Source: Deinococcus roseus
GTDB taxonomy: Bacteria; Deinococcota; Deinococci; Deinococcales; Deinococcaceae
Direction: 5' to 3'
Length of the DNA stretch: 64,000 bases
NCBI RefSeq assembly: GCF_014646895.1
Contig: NZ_BMOD01000021.1
Span: 1-64,000 of the forward strand
A program made the translations under genes and the position numbers. Below are positions 48,951-57,433 of this stretch, one piece after another. The notes under the pieces were generated by a model that had not been told where the DNA came from, searched no databases, and saw nothing but the letters and a program-made list of their open reading frames with translations. The number at the start of each line of letters is the position of its first letter. Position 1 is the stretch's first letter.

Positions 48951-49280
48951 GTGACGAAACGCCCTCCCATCCTGATGATCCTTCTGAGTGTTCTCGCCGG
49001 GCTGGGCATCATCCAGATGACGGTGCTGATCGGGTACAGCATCTACCGCACCGTGGAGTTTCACCAGCAGATCCGGGAACTCGAAGCCAGGGTGACCCTG
49101 CTGAAACAGGATGTGGCAGACCTCAGCAACATGCGCCAGAAATCTTTTGATCCCGAGTTCCTGCGCCAGCTTGCCCGCTGCCAGGGCTACGTGGGAGAAA
49201 AAGAAGAGGTTTTTGTGGACCAGAAGGCCGTTCAGGGCGTGAACGAAGCCGAGTGCAGGTTGCCTGTGCTCAGGCCCTGA
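48951..49280 (+). CDS. FtsB/DivIC-like septum formation initiator protein
   Basis: The 109-residue protein has a short basic N-terminus (MTKRPP), one membrane helix (ILMILLSVLAGLGIIQMTVLIGY), a coiled coil (HQQIRELEARVTLLKQDVADL) and a C-terminal FLRQLARCQGYVGEKEEV that resembles the FtsB/DivIC C-terminus. Such proteins bridge division-complex members at mid-cell. The GTG at 48951 is a leaderless start; an upstream in-frame ATG would add 18 residues of no family sense. FtsB and DivIC are hard to tell apart at this length. Confidence 0.75.
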   Translation: MTKRPPILMILLSVLAGLGIIQMTVLIGYSIYRTVEFHQQIRELEARVTLLKQDVADLSNMRQKSFDPEFLRQLARCQGYVGEKEEVFVDQKAVQGVNEAECRLPVLRP

Positions 49281-49314
49281 TTTGACCCCCTTTTTGTGGC
49301 GCGCACAAATGGTA

Positions 49315-49320
49315 TAACTT
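49315..49320 (+). promoter_or_regulatory. Leaderless-type -10 box TAACTT
   Basis: TAACTT (within TATAACTT) lies 5 bases before the GTG at 49326, with no ribosome site. Confidence 0.5.
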
Positions 49321-49325
49321 GACTC

Positions 49326-50390
49326 GTGCTAGCCGACCTTGTGCGCATTGCCCAGACCCCTGCCCCTTCCCACCAGGAACACCAGCGGGCGGCCCTGATT
49401 GCCTCCATGTGGAAAGAACTGGGGTTCAAACCCGAGCAGGACGAGGTGGGAAATGTTTTCCTGAAACTCGGTCCCTTGGCGGGGAAAGCCCTGCTGCTGA
49501 GTGCGCACCTGGACACGGTGTTTGGTTTCGATGTGCCCCATGTGGTGCAGGAGAAAAATGGTCGTCTGGTTGGTCCCGGAGTCGGAGACAACAGCGCCAG
49601 CCTGACTGTATTGACCCAGTTTCTGAAGACCCTGAAAGTGGACCAGTTGCGCAGGCCCCTGTGGGTGCTGGCCAACGTGGGAGAGGAAGGTCTGGGGGAC
49701 CTCAAGGGCATCAAGCACTTCCTGCAGCACCACCATCAGGGCATCCACCGTTACATTGCCCTGGATGGGTACCTGGGGATGGTGGTCACCCAGACGGTGG
49801 GGTCCAAGCGGTACCGGGTCAGCTTCAAAACCCCCGGAGGGCATTCCTGGGGGGACAACACACCTTCTGCTGTGCATGCGCTGGGGGCAGCCATTGCCCA
49901 GCTTTACGCCATGCAGATTCCCCGTGAACCCCGCACCACCCTGAATGTGGGGACGGTTTCCGGGGGCACCAGCGTGAACACCATTGCTGGACACGCCGAG
50001 TTCTTGCTGGATTTGCGTTCTCTGGATGTGCACAACCTGACCCATCTGGAAGCCCGTGCCCTGGATGTGATCCGCAATGCTGCCCGTGAAGTGGGGGCAC
50101 ATGTGGAACTGGATCGGGTGGGAAACCGTCCAGCAGGGGATTTGCAGAATCAGGACCTGGTGCGCCTGATCAAAATGGCAGGTTCCAGACAGGACCTGGA
50201 GTTCAGGCAGGTGGCCAGCAGCACCGATGCCAATGCCGCGGTGACCTACGGCATCCCTGCCGTGGCCATGGGGGTGTACCTGGGAGGCAATGCCCACCGC
50301 CCCGACGAATGGGTGCAGCCTTCCAGTCTGAAAGTGGGCCTGGGACTGCTGCAACACGTGGTGGACAGCTGGGAACGCCTGATGCCCTGA
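49326..50390 (+). CDS. M20-family metallopeptidase (PepT/ArgE-like)
   Basis: This 354-residue zinc peptidase has LLLSAHLDTVFGFD (first metal His and catalytic Asp), VGPGVGDNSASLTVL (bridging Asp), the catalytic Glu pair NVGEEGLGDLKG and the final His in NAHRPDEWV. A dimerisation domain sits in the middle (GMVVTQTVGSKRYRVSFKTPGGHSWGDNTPSAVHAL). The start is a GTG with a leaderless-type -10. The substrate is probably a small peptide or acylated amino acid; no pathway genes are adjacent. Confidence 0.87.
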   Translation: MLADLVRIAQTPAPSHQEHQRAALIASMWKELGFKPEQDEVGNVFLKLGPLAGKALLLSAHLDTVFGFDVPHVVQEKNGRLVGPGVGDNSASLTVLTQFLKTLKVDQLRRPLWVLANVGEEGLGDLKGIKHFLQHHHQGIHRYIALDGYLGMVVTQTVGSKRYRVSFKTPGGHSWGDNTPSAVHALGAAIAQLYAMQIPREPRTTLNVGTVSGGTSVNTIAGHAEFLLDLRSLDVHNLTHLEARALDVIRNAAREVGAHVELDRVGNRPAGDLQNQDLVRLIKMAGSRQDLEFRQVASSTDANAAVTYGIPAVAMGVYLGGNAHRPDEWVQPSSLKVGLGLLQHVVDSWERLMP

Positions 50391-50479
50391 GGACCTTGCT
50401 GAACCCTGCTGTGCTGAACCTCCAAGCTGTGTAAGATGAGCAGGTAGCCCCAATCCACTGTTGCTACGGAAAGAAGGTC

Positions 50480-50938
50480 ATGATGAAACGGTTTCGTCAC
50501 TGGTTGCTTTCTGCTGCTGTTTTGCTCTCCACCTCTGCGCTGGCGGTTCCTGCCACCTCCATTTTCAAGTCCTATCAGGCGGTTTTCGCTGAAGCCGAAA
50601 AACAACTTCCAGGGGCAGAACTCTGGGACGGGGGCTTCACCTACTTTGATAAATCCGGCGAGGAGTGGTCCTGGGATTACGCGGATCCTTACCTGACCGT
50701 TGCTGGAGAGCATCTGGTGATTGTGGCCTTTGGCGATGGTGAAGTGCTCACCGACATGGATCTGGTGGTCACCGATGTCAACGGCAATGTGCTGGGCAAA
50801 GATGAGGATGAGGACACTTTTGCTGTGGTGGACTTTGTGGCTCCAGGCGGACTTCTCAACATCACCATGAAGGCTTTCGAGACCAAGAAAGCCAACGAGG
50901 GGTATGGCGGTTACATGATTTTCCGTCTGCCCAAATGA
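50480..50938 (+). CDS. Exported hypothetical protein
   Basis: The 152-residue protein has a classical signal peptide (MMKRFRHWLLSAAVLLSTSALA, cleavage after ALA) and a mature domain of about 130 residues that is beta-rich and acidic (EHLVIVAFGDGEVLTDMDLVVTDVNGNVLGKDEDEDTFAVVDFVAPGGLLNITMKAFETKKANEGYGGYMIF). This resembles a bacterial pre-peptidase C-terminal or carbohydrate-binding-like beta sandwich, but no family is assigned. AGAAGG precedes the ATG pair at 50480/50483; either could be the start. Confidence 0.7.
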   Translation: MMKRFRHWLLSAAVLLSTSALAVPATSIFKSYQAVFAEAEKQLPGAELWDGGFTYFDKSGEEWSWDYADPYLTVAGEHLVIVAFGDGEVLTDMDLVVTDVNGNVLGKDEDEDTFAVVDFVAPGGLLNITMKAFETKKANEGYGGYMIFRLPK

Positions 50939-51136
50939 GCCTGAGGGGGATGCTGTTCGCCTGCAGGTGGATTGTCTTACAGGTCAAGCACAACATTTGT
51001 TCAGGTCTGCCGGTGTGCAGGCCTGAATTTTTCATGGTGTTTGCGGATCTTGGCGGGGGTGCAAAAGGTTTTTTGTTGTGCAGGAAGAAAAAAAGATTTC
51101 TGTCATGTCTGTATACAGCAGTTTGAGCAAAAATGT

Positions 51137-51142
51137 TATCAT
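51137..51142 (+). promoter_or_regulatory. Leaderless-type -10 box TATCAT
   Basis: TATCAT lies 6 bases before the GTG at 51149. No ribosome site is present. The 200 bases upstream hold no gene. Confidence 0.55.
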
Positions 51143-51148
51143 GGCCTT

Positions 51149-51715
51149 GTGGCTGGCGTGAAACTTCAACGAACCTGTAGACAGTGTTTGACCGTATGGA
51201 CCGTGGACAGAACCCACGAAGAACGGCTTGCCAAAGAAGCCGCCGATGTGGGAGGCATGGTCACCGACCTGCTGAATGTGGACCTCACCAAGATGGTCCG
51301 CAACCGCTTCAAGATTGGCCTTTCACAGAGTTCCCGGGAGAACACCACCCTCAGCAACCGCGCCATTGCTTCTCAGGAATTGAAAAGCATGCGCCGCTGC
51401 CCCAGCTGCAAAACCCCCGATTACTTCGATGAAAAAGCTCTGGAACAGGATGGAGAAGCCATCTTTGGGAATGTGCCTGAAACTGCTCCTGAAGGGGTGC
51501 CTGCTGCTCCGGTCTTGCAAACGACTGCTCCTGCAACCCCTGCTGTGGCTGCAAAAGCAGAACCTGAAACTGCCCCTGGCGGAGCCCTGAAGGGGGTCAA
51601 TGACTTCCTGCAGGAGCTGGACAACCTGCTGGACCTGCTCACCACAGGCAAGATCAGCAGCGAAGAGTACAGCCAGCGCAGACAGCAGATCATGAAGTTC
51701 ATCGAGATGGTTTGA
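51149..51715 (+). CDS. Zinc-ribbon protein with C-terminal SHOCT-like segment
   Basis: The protein has 188 residues from the GTG at 51149. Two CxxC pairs form a split zinc ribbon: RTCRQCLTVW near the N-terminus and RRCPSCKTPDYF about 75 residues on. A long Pro/Ala-rich linker follows (VPAAPVLQTTAPATPAVAAKAEPETAPGG), and the C-terminal VNDFLQELDNLLDLLTTGKISSEEYSQRRQQIMKFIE resembles a SHOCT oligomerisation motif. No known family matches as a whole. The start is set by the leaderless -10; the frame is open further upstream without ribosome sites. Confidence 0.7.
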   Translation: MAGVKLQRTCRQCLTVWTVDRTHEERLAKEAADVGGMVTDLLNVDLTKMVRNRFKIGLSQSSRENTTLSNRAIASQELKSMRRCPSCKTPDYFDEKALEQDGEAIFGNVPETAPEGVPAAPVLQTTAPATPAVAAKAEPETAPGGALKGVNDFLQELDNLLDLLTTGKISSEEYSQRRQQIMKFIEMV

Positions 51716-51755
51716 AGTAAACAGTTGACAGTAAACAGTTGACAGTAAACAGTTT
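51716..51755. repeat. Tandem 14-base repeat AGTAAACAGTTGAC, about 2.8 copies
   Basis: Two perfect copies and one partial copy begin right at the stop codon of the zinc-ribbon gene. The unit shares CAGTTxACAG with other spacers in the window. Confidence 0.9.
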
Positions 51756-51820
51756 GCTTGCTGAGAAGCATCTTTCTGGAAATTGAATGGCTGGTTTTTT
51801 GAATCCATCTTCTGAAAATC

Positions 51821-51854
51821 AAAGCACCCTTCTGGTTTCAGGGGTGCTTTTCCA
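51821..51854. terminator. Bidirectional terminator between convergent genes
   Basis: AAAGCACCC and GGGTGCTTT form a 9-base-pair stem, with TTCC after it on the plus strand and GATTTTC on the minus strand. It lies past the stop codon of the GGDEF gene. Confidence 0.75.
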
Positions 51855-51864
51855 CTGTGAACTG

Positions 51865-54132
51865 TCAACTCTTGAACACAAAAGTGTTGCGGATGGTTTT
51901 GGCCTGATACATGGCTGCGTCTGCCATGCGCACAATCTGCTGCAGGTCCCGACCGTGTTCTGGCACCAGGGCAATCCCAATGCTGACCCCCACGCGGGCC
52001 ATGCCCTGCGGCAGGCCAACAGGCTGGGCCACCACCTGCAACAGTTTTTCGGCGAGTTCATGGGACTGGTGGGCAGTGGCATTGGGAAGCAGCAAACCGA
52101 ATTCATCTCCAGACAGCCGGAACCAGATGCCAGAGCGGGGTGCAATCTGTTGCATGCGGTCCACAATGGTTTTCAGCAGGTCGTCTCCGCCTTCATGACC
52201 GTAGGTGTCATTGACCTGCTTGAAACGGTCCAGGTCCATGAAGAAGAAGGCCGCCTGGGACTGGGCATCCAGCAACTGCTGCCCGTAGGCCCACAGGTAA
52301 TGTCGGTTGTAAAGCCCAGTCAGGGCATCATGGTAAGCCATGTGCTGCACGCGGGCTTCATGGGCTTTGCGTTCGGTGATGTCCAGGGCCACCAGCATCA
52401 CACAGGGCTGGTGCTGGATGTCCAGCAATTGACCGCTGAGCAGGAAAATGCGCTGCTCGCCATTTTTCAGCATGTGGTGCACTTCCATGGTGACTTCATG
52501 CAGGGTTTTCAGGCCCTCCAGCCATTTGCGGCGTTCTTCCGGAAAGACCCACAAATCGATGTCCATGTCGCGCAGGCCCAGCACGTGGGCAGCAGAGTGC
52601 CCATACACCGTGGCAAAGGCGGTGTTGATGTCCAGAAAACGGTGCTGGTTCAAGGAAAGCAGGGCAGAAGGCAGTGGGTTGGAGTGAAAAATCTTGGAGA
52701 AACGTTCATGGGTGGCCTGGATTTCGATTTCTGCGGCTTTGCGGTCGTTGATGTTGCGCAGGTTCAGCACCACCCCCTGCACCACCGGATCTTTCAGCAG
52801 GTTGCGGGCAAAAATTTCCAGCCACAACTGGCCCGCAGAGGTCAGGTACCGCACCTCCACCTGCTGTTCCTGACCGGGGGTGTGCAGCACATCCGTCCAG
52901 AAGTCCCGCATTTTCTGGCGGTCTTCTGCCACCACCTGCATGGGCAGGTTTTCGCCCAGTTGCACTTCCAGTTCAGGAAAGAGGTGGTGCAGGGAGCCCC
53001 CGATGTGCCTGATCTTGCCGTCCTCATCCAGCAAAATCAGGCCATCCGAACTGGCCTCACTGAGGATCCGAAAGTACTGCTCGCGGTTCTGCAGCTGCAT
53101 GCGGGATTCTTCCAGGCTGGCCAGCATGTGGTTGATGTCCTGGCTGAGCATGCCCACCTCGTCCGGGCTGTTCTCGGTCAGCCTGGCTCCGGGATCGCGG
53201 GTCAGCCGGATCTGGCGTACGGTGTCGCTGAGGCGGGCCATGCGGGAAAGCACCGTGCGGTTGAGCAAGAGCAGGGGAATCAGGGTGGTGAACAGCACCA
53301 TCACCACCATGGTCAGCAGCAGATACTGCCGGGTGTGGGACAGCACCGGAGAGAGCAGGCGGATGCTGCTGCTTTTCAGCAGGTAAATGGGTTTTTGCTG
53401 GCTGTCCCTGAGCAGCATGTAAGAAGTGAGCCGGTTTTGCTGTTCTGCAACCACCACAGGCTGTTCTTGGAGCTGCGCAGTGAGCGCAGGATCTGTGGTG
53501 AGGGGCTGCAGGGAAAGCTGCACATGGCTGCGGTCTCCGATGGTTTTCAGCAAAGGTTCACCCACCATGCGTCCCATCAAGAGGTAGCCATTGGGTTCTT
53601 TGAGCGACAGGCTGTCCCGGATGGGCGCCACCGAGAAGGTCATCAGGCCGTCCGGGGTGCGGACCAGGCCTTTCTGGGCGGTTCTGAGGGTGGCCAGAAA
53701 GGCCTGATTCATCCAGCTGGGACGTGGAAAGTACTGGTGTTTTTCCCAGTCCATCCACACTTCTCGCACGGTGTCCAGGTTGAGGGTGTAAAAACCGATC
53801 AGGCCCAGGCGCAGCCCCTGCAAAGCCTCCATGTTCAGGTTGTTGGCAATGAATGTGGGGTTGTGGTCCTCAATGAAGAGGTAAGCATCGTCCCAGCGGG
53901 CCCAGTCGGCCTTGTTGATTTCATGCAGGATGTCTGCTTCGTGGTGCAGGTCTGCCACAACACGTTCCAGCCGGGACTGCTCCATGATGCGTTCAGTGTC
54001 CCGGAAGGTGTATTGCAGCAACAACTGTACACAGAAAAACAACACCAGAGCCACCAGTGCCGAGCTGATGCCCAGCACCAGGAAACTCCTGAGTCGCAAA
54101 TTCAATGGCCGGATTCCCATCCTGCTATGCAT
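51865..54132 (-). CDS. Diguanylate cyclase: CHASE4-HAMP-PAS-PAS-GGDEF membrane protein
   Basis: This 755-residue sensor enzyme has a membrane helix (residues 16-38), an extracellular CHASE4 domain (about 45-240, with DWARWDDAYLFIEDHNPTFIANNL), a second helix (269-290), a HAMP linker, two PAS domains (about 352-462 and 477-590) and a C-terminal GGDEF domain (HDALTGLYNRHYL...). The active-site loop is SGDEF (674-678), and MDLDRFKQVNDTYGHEGGD keeps the metal and substrate residues, so it should make c-di-GMP. No EAL domain is present. The ATG at 54132 has a leaderless-type -10; upstream in-frame starts were rejected. It is followed upstream by pilD on the same strand. Confidence 0.9.
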   Translation of the reverse strand: MHSRMGIRPLNLRLRSFLVLGISSALVALVLFFCVQLLLQYTFRDTERIMEQSRLERVVADLHHEADILHEINKADWARWDDAYLFIEDHNPTFIANNLNMEALQGLRLGLIGFYTLNLDTVREVWMDWEKHQYFPRPSWMNQAFLATLRTAQKGLVRTPDGLMTFSVAPIRDSLSLKEPNGYLLMGRMVGEPLLKTIGDRSHVQLSLQPLTTDPALTAQLQEQPVVVAEQQNRLTSYMLLRDSQQKPIYLLKSSSIRLLSPVLSHTRQYLLLTMVVMVLFTTLIPLLLLNRTVLSRMARLSDTVRQIRLTRDPGARLTENSPDEVGMLSQDINHMLASLEESRMQLQNREQYFRILSEASSDGLILLDEDGKIRHIGGSLHHLFPELEVQLGENLPMQVVAEDRQKMRDFWTDVLHTPGQEQQVEVRYLTSAGQLWLEIFARNLLKDPVVQGVVLNLRNINDRKAAEIEIQATHERFSKIFHSNPLPSALLSLNQHRFLDINTAFATVYGHSAAHVLGLRDMDIDLWVFPEERRKWLEGLKTLHEVTMEVHHMLKNGEQRIFLLSGQLLDIQHQPCVMLVALDITERKAHEARVQHMAYHDALTGLYNRHYLWAYGQQLLDAQSQAAFFFMDLDRFKQVNDTYGHEGGDDLLKTIVDRMQQIAPRSGIWFRLSGDEFGLLLPNATAHQSHELAEKLLQVVAQPVGLPQGMARVGVSIGIALVPEHGRDLQQIVRMADAAMYQAKTIRNTFVFKS

Positions 54133-54139
54133 TGTTTCA

Positions 54140-54145
54140 AACCTA
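54140..54145 (-). promoter_or_regulatory. Leaderless-type -10 box TAGGTT
   Basis: On the minus strand TAGGTT lies 7 bases before the ATG at 54132, with no ribosome site. It lies within 40 bases of the pilD stop. Confidence 0.5.
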
Positions 54146-54181
54146 ACATCACAGGACTCTTCTGGGTTTGTTGGGTTTGCC

Positions 54182-55360
54182 TTACATTCCCCCCAGCAGC
54201 ACGGAAGTGTACCAGTCGCTGAGGACAGGGCCATAAAGCAGGGCAATGAAGCCGCCAATGGCCAGAAAAGGACCAAATTTGATTTTGCGGTTGCGCGTGA
54301 TCAGGTAAACCAGCAGTCCCAGCACGGCTCCAGCCAGAATGGCAATCACCAGACCCACAAAAACATTGGACACGCCCACAAATGCCCCAATCAGGGCCAG
54401 CAATTTGACATCTCCAAACCCCATGGCGATGGGGTCCCATTCCTCTTCAGGCAGTTCTTCTTCGGGTTCGGGGGCCAGCCACCAGTAGAAACCCGCGATC
54501 AATGCAGCGATTCCGGCTCCGGCCAGCAGGTTCTGGAAGGTGATCAGCACGGTGGTGATCAGGTTGCTGTCCAGGCCCTGGCTGATCTTGAACACCACAC
54601 TGAGCAGGACCAGGGGCAGGGTCAGAAAGTCAGGAATGCGCACGTACCTGCGGGCTGCAAAATTGACCAGCATGGCCAGCACCACGGCAATGGCGGCCCA
54701 CAGCGGACCAAACCAGATCCCGACCAGGGCCCCCAGGTTGAGGGTCTGGTAATCAATCGGGGTGGTGGGGTGCTTTGCTTCCCGGAAACGCCTGAGCAGG
54801 TAAGAGCCAAAGTTTCCCACCAGGGTCAGGATCCCCGCCCCATACAAGGCTCCGGTGAAAGCATCTTTCAGGCCGGGCAGATGAAAGAAATACCCTCCCT
54901 GTTTTTCATTGACCCAGGCGAAACCCAGACCCACCAGCACCCCCACCAGACTGAGGGAATCTGGGATGGTGTAGGTTTGCAGGTCAATCACGCTGATGGC
55001 CAGCAGCACCGTGAAAAAGAAGAACAGGCCAAACAGGCTGGCCCCCACATCCTGCAAAGGAAAGAAGCAAGCCAGCACGCCGTAACCCACAGCGGAAATG
55101 GTTTCAATGATGGGGTACTGCGCACTGATGGGTGCCCGGCAGTAACGGCACTTTCCGCCCAGAAACACCCAGGAGAACACCGGAAACAGATCGATGGCGT
55201 GCAACTGGTGGTCGCAGTTGGGGCAATGGCTGGGAGGAAAGGCAATGGACTCCCCTCTGGGAATGCGGTAAATCAACACATTGGTGAAAGAGCCAACCAG
55301 AGCACCCAGAATCACAGCAAAGGTGACGATGAAGGCGGTGGGGAGTTCAAAGGAGTTCAC
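54182..55360 (-). CDS. pilD: Prepilin peptidase PilD with enlarged membrane region
   Basis: This 392-residue A24 aspartic protease cleaves and N-methylates type IV prepilins. The zinc module CPNC...CRYC is at residues 46-74 and the two catalytic aspartates sit in SVIDLQTYTIPD (D126) and GFGDVKLLALIG (D317). In well-studied PilD proteins these are about 65 residues apart; here the gap is 191, because an extra membrane block of some 125 residues is inserted (a second RIPDFLTLP recalls TIPDSLSLV). An acidic loop (PEPEEELPEEEWDP) precedes GDVK. The gene lies just before the GGDEF cyclase. Confidence 0.88.
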   Translation of the reverse strand: MNSFELPTAFIVTFAVILGALVGSFTNVLIYRIPRGESIAFPPSHCPNCDHQLHAIDLFPVFSWVFLGGKCRYCRAPISAQYPIIETISAVGYGVLACFFPLQDVGASLFGLFFFFTVLLAISVIDLQTYTIPDSLSLVGVLVGLGFAWVNEKQGGYFFHLPGLKDAFTGALYGAGILTLVGNFGSYLLRRFREAKHPTTPIDYQTLNLGALVGIWFGPLWAAIAVVLAMLVNFAARRYVRIPDFLTLPLVLLSVVFKISQGLDSNLITTVLITFQNLLAGAGIAALIAGFYWWLAPEPEEELPEEEWDPIAMGFGDVKLLALIGAFVGVSNVFVGLVIAILAGAVLGLLVYLITRNRKIKFGPFLAIGGFIALLYGPVLSDWYTSVLLGGM

Positions 55361-55385
55361 GTTTTACAGTGTACAGGTTCAAAGC

Positions 55386-55410
55386 AAAAACCCCGGATCA
55401 TTCCGGGGTT
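55386..55410 (-). terminator. Terminator of the OppA-like gene
   Basis: AACCCCGGA and TCCGGGGTT (9 base pairs, loop TCAT) lie about 17 bases past the stop codon, with TTTGC following on the minus strand. Confidence 0.85.
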
Positions 55411-55426
55411 CTGGTGGGCTGCAGGC

Positions 55427-57169
55427 TCATTCAACCTTGCTGATGGTGGCGTAATAATCCCCTGCAAACATGGGGTTTTTCAGGCGTCCCTGCACCATCT
55501 TGTTTTGCACGTAGGTGTTGAGGGGCTGACCCAGCGGAATGAAAGGCACATCCTCGTACCCCTGCCGGGCAATCTGCTGGTACAGTTCTGCACGCCGGTT
55601 CAGGTCGGTGGTGGCCACAGCCTCGGTGATCTGCTGGTCCAGTTGTGCGTTCTTGTAGCCAATCTGTGCCCCGTAATTCCCGGTGGATTGCAAGAAAGGC
55701 TGGGCAAAGTTGTGGGGATCGGCGTAATCTGCACCCCATGCCCCGGCCCACACGGTCATCTGGTTTGCAGAAGCCTGGGAGAGCAGCTGGCTGAAAGGGA
55801 GTTCCCGCACTTCCAGCCTGAATCTGGGGTTGATTTTCTGCAGGGTGGTCCTCAGGATGTCCAGGGACCGCTGGCGGCCAGTGTTGCCAGAGTTGTAGAA
55901 GACTGGCAGTTTGAAGCCTTTTTCCCACACCTGACCGCCCCAGGCTTTTTTGAAGAATGCAGCAGAAGCTTCTGGGTCTTCACTGTAGGCAGGAAGGTCT
56001 GCACTGTACCCGGGCATGCCTTCAATCAGGATGGTGCCCACCCGCTGGCTGAGGTTCAGGGTGACCTCCTGGATGTAAGCACCGTAATCCATGGTGGTGG
56101 CAAAGCCTTTGCGCACATTCACATCGCTGAAGAAGTTGGCAGGAATGCCGTTGCCGTCCAGTTTGCCACTCCCCAGGTGATTGGTGCCCTGAGCATTGAT
56201 CTTCTCGTTCATGAAAAGGGCAGTGAGGGACAGGCCAGAGGTTTTCTCCACCGAGAGGTTGTCCATCTGCTCCAACTGGGGCAGGGCCACCGGGGTCATG
56301 GCGTTGGGCAGGGCCATGTCGGCATCTCCCGATTTCAGCATCTGGATGCGGGTGCTTTCATCGCCCACGCTCTGGATGATCACCCGCTGCAGGTTGGGGG
56401 CCTCCTGCCAGTACTTCTCGCTGCGCTTCAGAACCACATTTTTGCCGACATCGTATTTTTCGATGGTGAAGGCAGCAGAACCCACTGGCCCCTGGTCCAG
56501 TTTCCCGGAGCCTTCTGCCAGGTTGTTGAAGTCCTTCCAGGTGGTTTCGGTGCCGTCCCAGTCTCCTTTTGAAACCGCATCGGCTTTCTGATAAATGGCG
56601 CTGGGATAGGTGGCCAGCACCCCCAGAAACGGCGCAAAAGGTTTGGCGAGGTGAAACACCACCGTCTGGTCGTCCACGGCTTCCACAGACTGGTCGATTT
56701 GCTGAAAGGTGAAGTTGTTGTCCTTGACCCGGACGGGCTCAGCTTTGCCCAGCAAGGGTTCGGTGAGCAGCATGGCAGGGCCAATGTCGGTGGAATACAC
56801 CATCATCCGCTCGATGGAGTACTCCACATCTTCAGCGGTGACAGGCTTGCCATCAGAGAATCTGGCCTCGCTGTTCAGTTTGAGGGTGTAGGTGAGGCCA
56901 TCTGCACTGATGCCGCCATTGTCGGTGGTGGGCACTTCTGCAGCCAGCATGGGAACGTATTTGTCCGGGCTTTCCCCATCGTAGAACAAGAGGGTTTGCA
57001 GGGTGTTCTGCACGATTTCTCCACAGGCAGAGTCGTAACAGTAGGCGGGATCGAAACGCGACCAGTCTCCGAAGGTCATGGTCAGCAGGGTATCGGTGTT
57101 TTTGTCGTTCTGACCACCACAGGACATCAGGGCGGCAGTCAGCCCGAGGAGCAGCAGGGGTTTTTTCAC
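55427..57169 (-). CDS. ABC transporter substrate-binding lipoprotein, family 5 (OppA/DppA-like)
   Basis: This 580-residue lipoprotein starts with a GTG at 57169 after AGGAGG and has a lipoprotein signal (PLLLLGLTAALMSC, lipobox LMSC). The mature part fits peptide/nickel-binding family 5: TFGDWSRFDPAYCYDSACGEIVQNTLQTLLFY, LTYTLKLNSEARFSDGKPVTAEDVEYSIERMM, then FHLAKPFAPFLGVLATYPSAIYQK. It delivers peptides or similar solutes to a permease, which is not in the window. An unusual early Cys pair (YCYDSAC) may be disulfide-bonded. It has its own promoter. Confidence 0.87.
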   Translation of the reverse strand: MKKPLLLLGLTAALMSCGGQNDKNTDTLLTMTFGDWSRFDPAYCYDSACGEIVQNTLQTLLFYDGESPDKYVPMLAAEVPTTDNGGISADGLTYTLKLNSEARFSDGKPVTAEDVEYSIERMMVYSTDIGPAMLLTEPLLGKAEPVRVKDNNFTFQQIDQSVEAVDDQTVVFHLAKPFAPFLGVLATYPSAIYQKADAVSKGDWDGTETTWKDFNNLAEGSGKLDQGPVGSAAFTIEKYDVGKNVVLKRSEKYWQEAPNLQRVIIQSVGDESTRIQMLKSGDADMALPNAMTPVALPQLEQMDNLSVEKTSGLSLTALFMNEKINAQGTNHLGSGKLDGNGIPANFFSDVNVRKGFATTMDYGAYIQEVTLNLSQRVGTILIEGMPGYSADLPAYSEDPEASAAFFKKAWGGQVWEKGFKLPVFYNSGNTGRQRSLDILRTTLQKINPRFRLEVRELPFSQLLSQASANQMTVWAGAWGADYADPHNFAQPFLQSTGNYGAQIGYKNAQLDQQITEAVATTDLNRRAELYQQIARQGYEDVPFIPLGQPLNTYVQNKMVQGRLKNPMFAGDYYATISKVE

Positions 57170-57223
57170 GGGGTCCTCCTCTGGAGGCGGCATCAGGCAA
57201 AGAGCCTCCAGTTCTAGAGGTTC

Positions 57224-57252
57224 AGAATAAAGTCTCAGACGGGTTGCAGCAA
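57224..57252 (-). promoter_or_regulatory. Promoter of the OppA-like gene
   Basis: On the minus strand TTGCTG (57247-57252) and TATTCT (57224-57229) are 17 bases apart. The leader to the GTG is about 50 bases and contains the ribosome site. Confidence 0.55.
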
Positions 57253-57421
57253 TGCTTTTTTGATTGAGTAAATTTTTAAAAAATGCTTGTTTTTGTCCGG
57301 GATTCAAACCTGTTGACCTTCTTGAAGCCCAGGATTGCTTCATGGAGAGGGCAGTTTTGCAGATGAGGGAGAAATGGGTTCTGCATGTGAGGGTTGTGTT
57401 TTCAGCGTCCAGTTCTCACGG

Positions 57422-57427
57422 TAAAGT
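57422..57427 (+). promoter_or_regulatory. Leaderless-type -10 box TAAAGT
   Basis: TAAAGT lies 6 bases before the ATG at 57434. No ribosome site is present. Confidence 0.6.
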
Positions 57428-57433
57428 GAAGCC

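Larger units (their letters stand above)
57170..57433. other. Divergent promoter region, OppA-like gene and PIG-L gene
   Basis: No gene was found. It holds an AT-rich core (57255-57290), the minus-strand promoter at 57224-57252 and the leaderless box at 57422-57427. Confidence 0.6.

Noticed and set aside
51787..54222. Very long open frames opposite real genes, for example 811 codons here, 726 codons at 21970-24150 and 886 codons at 53912-56572 on the plus strand
   Set aside because: They lie antisense to or across well-supported genes, are His/Gln/Gly-rich and match no family. They result from the codon bias of the opposite genes.
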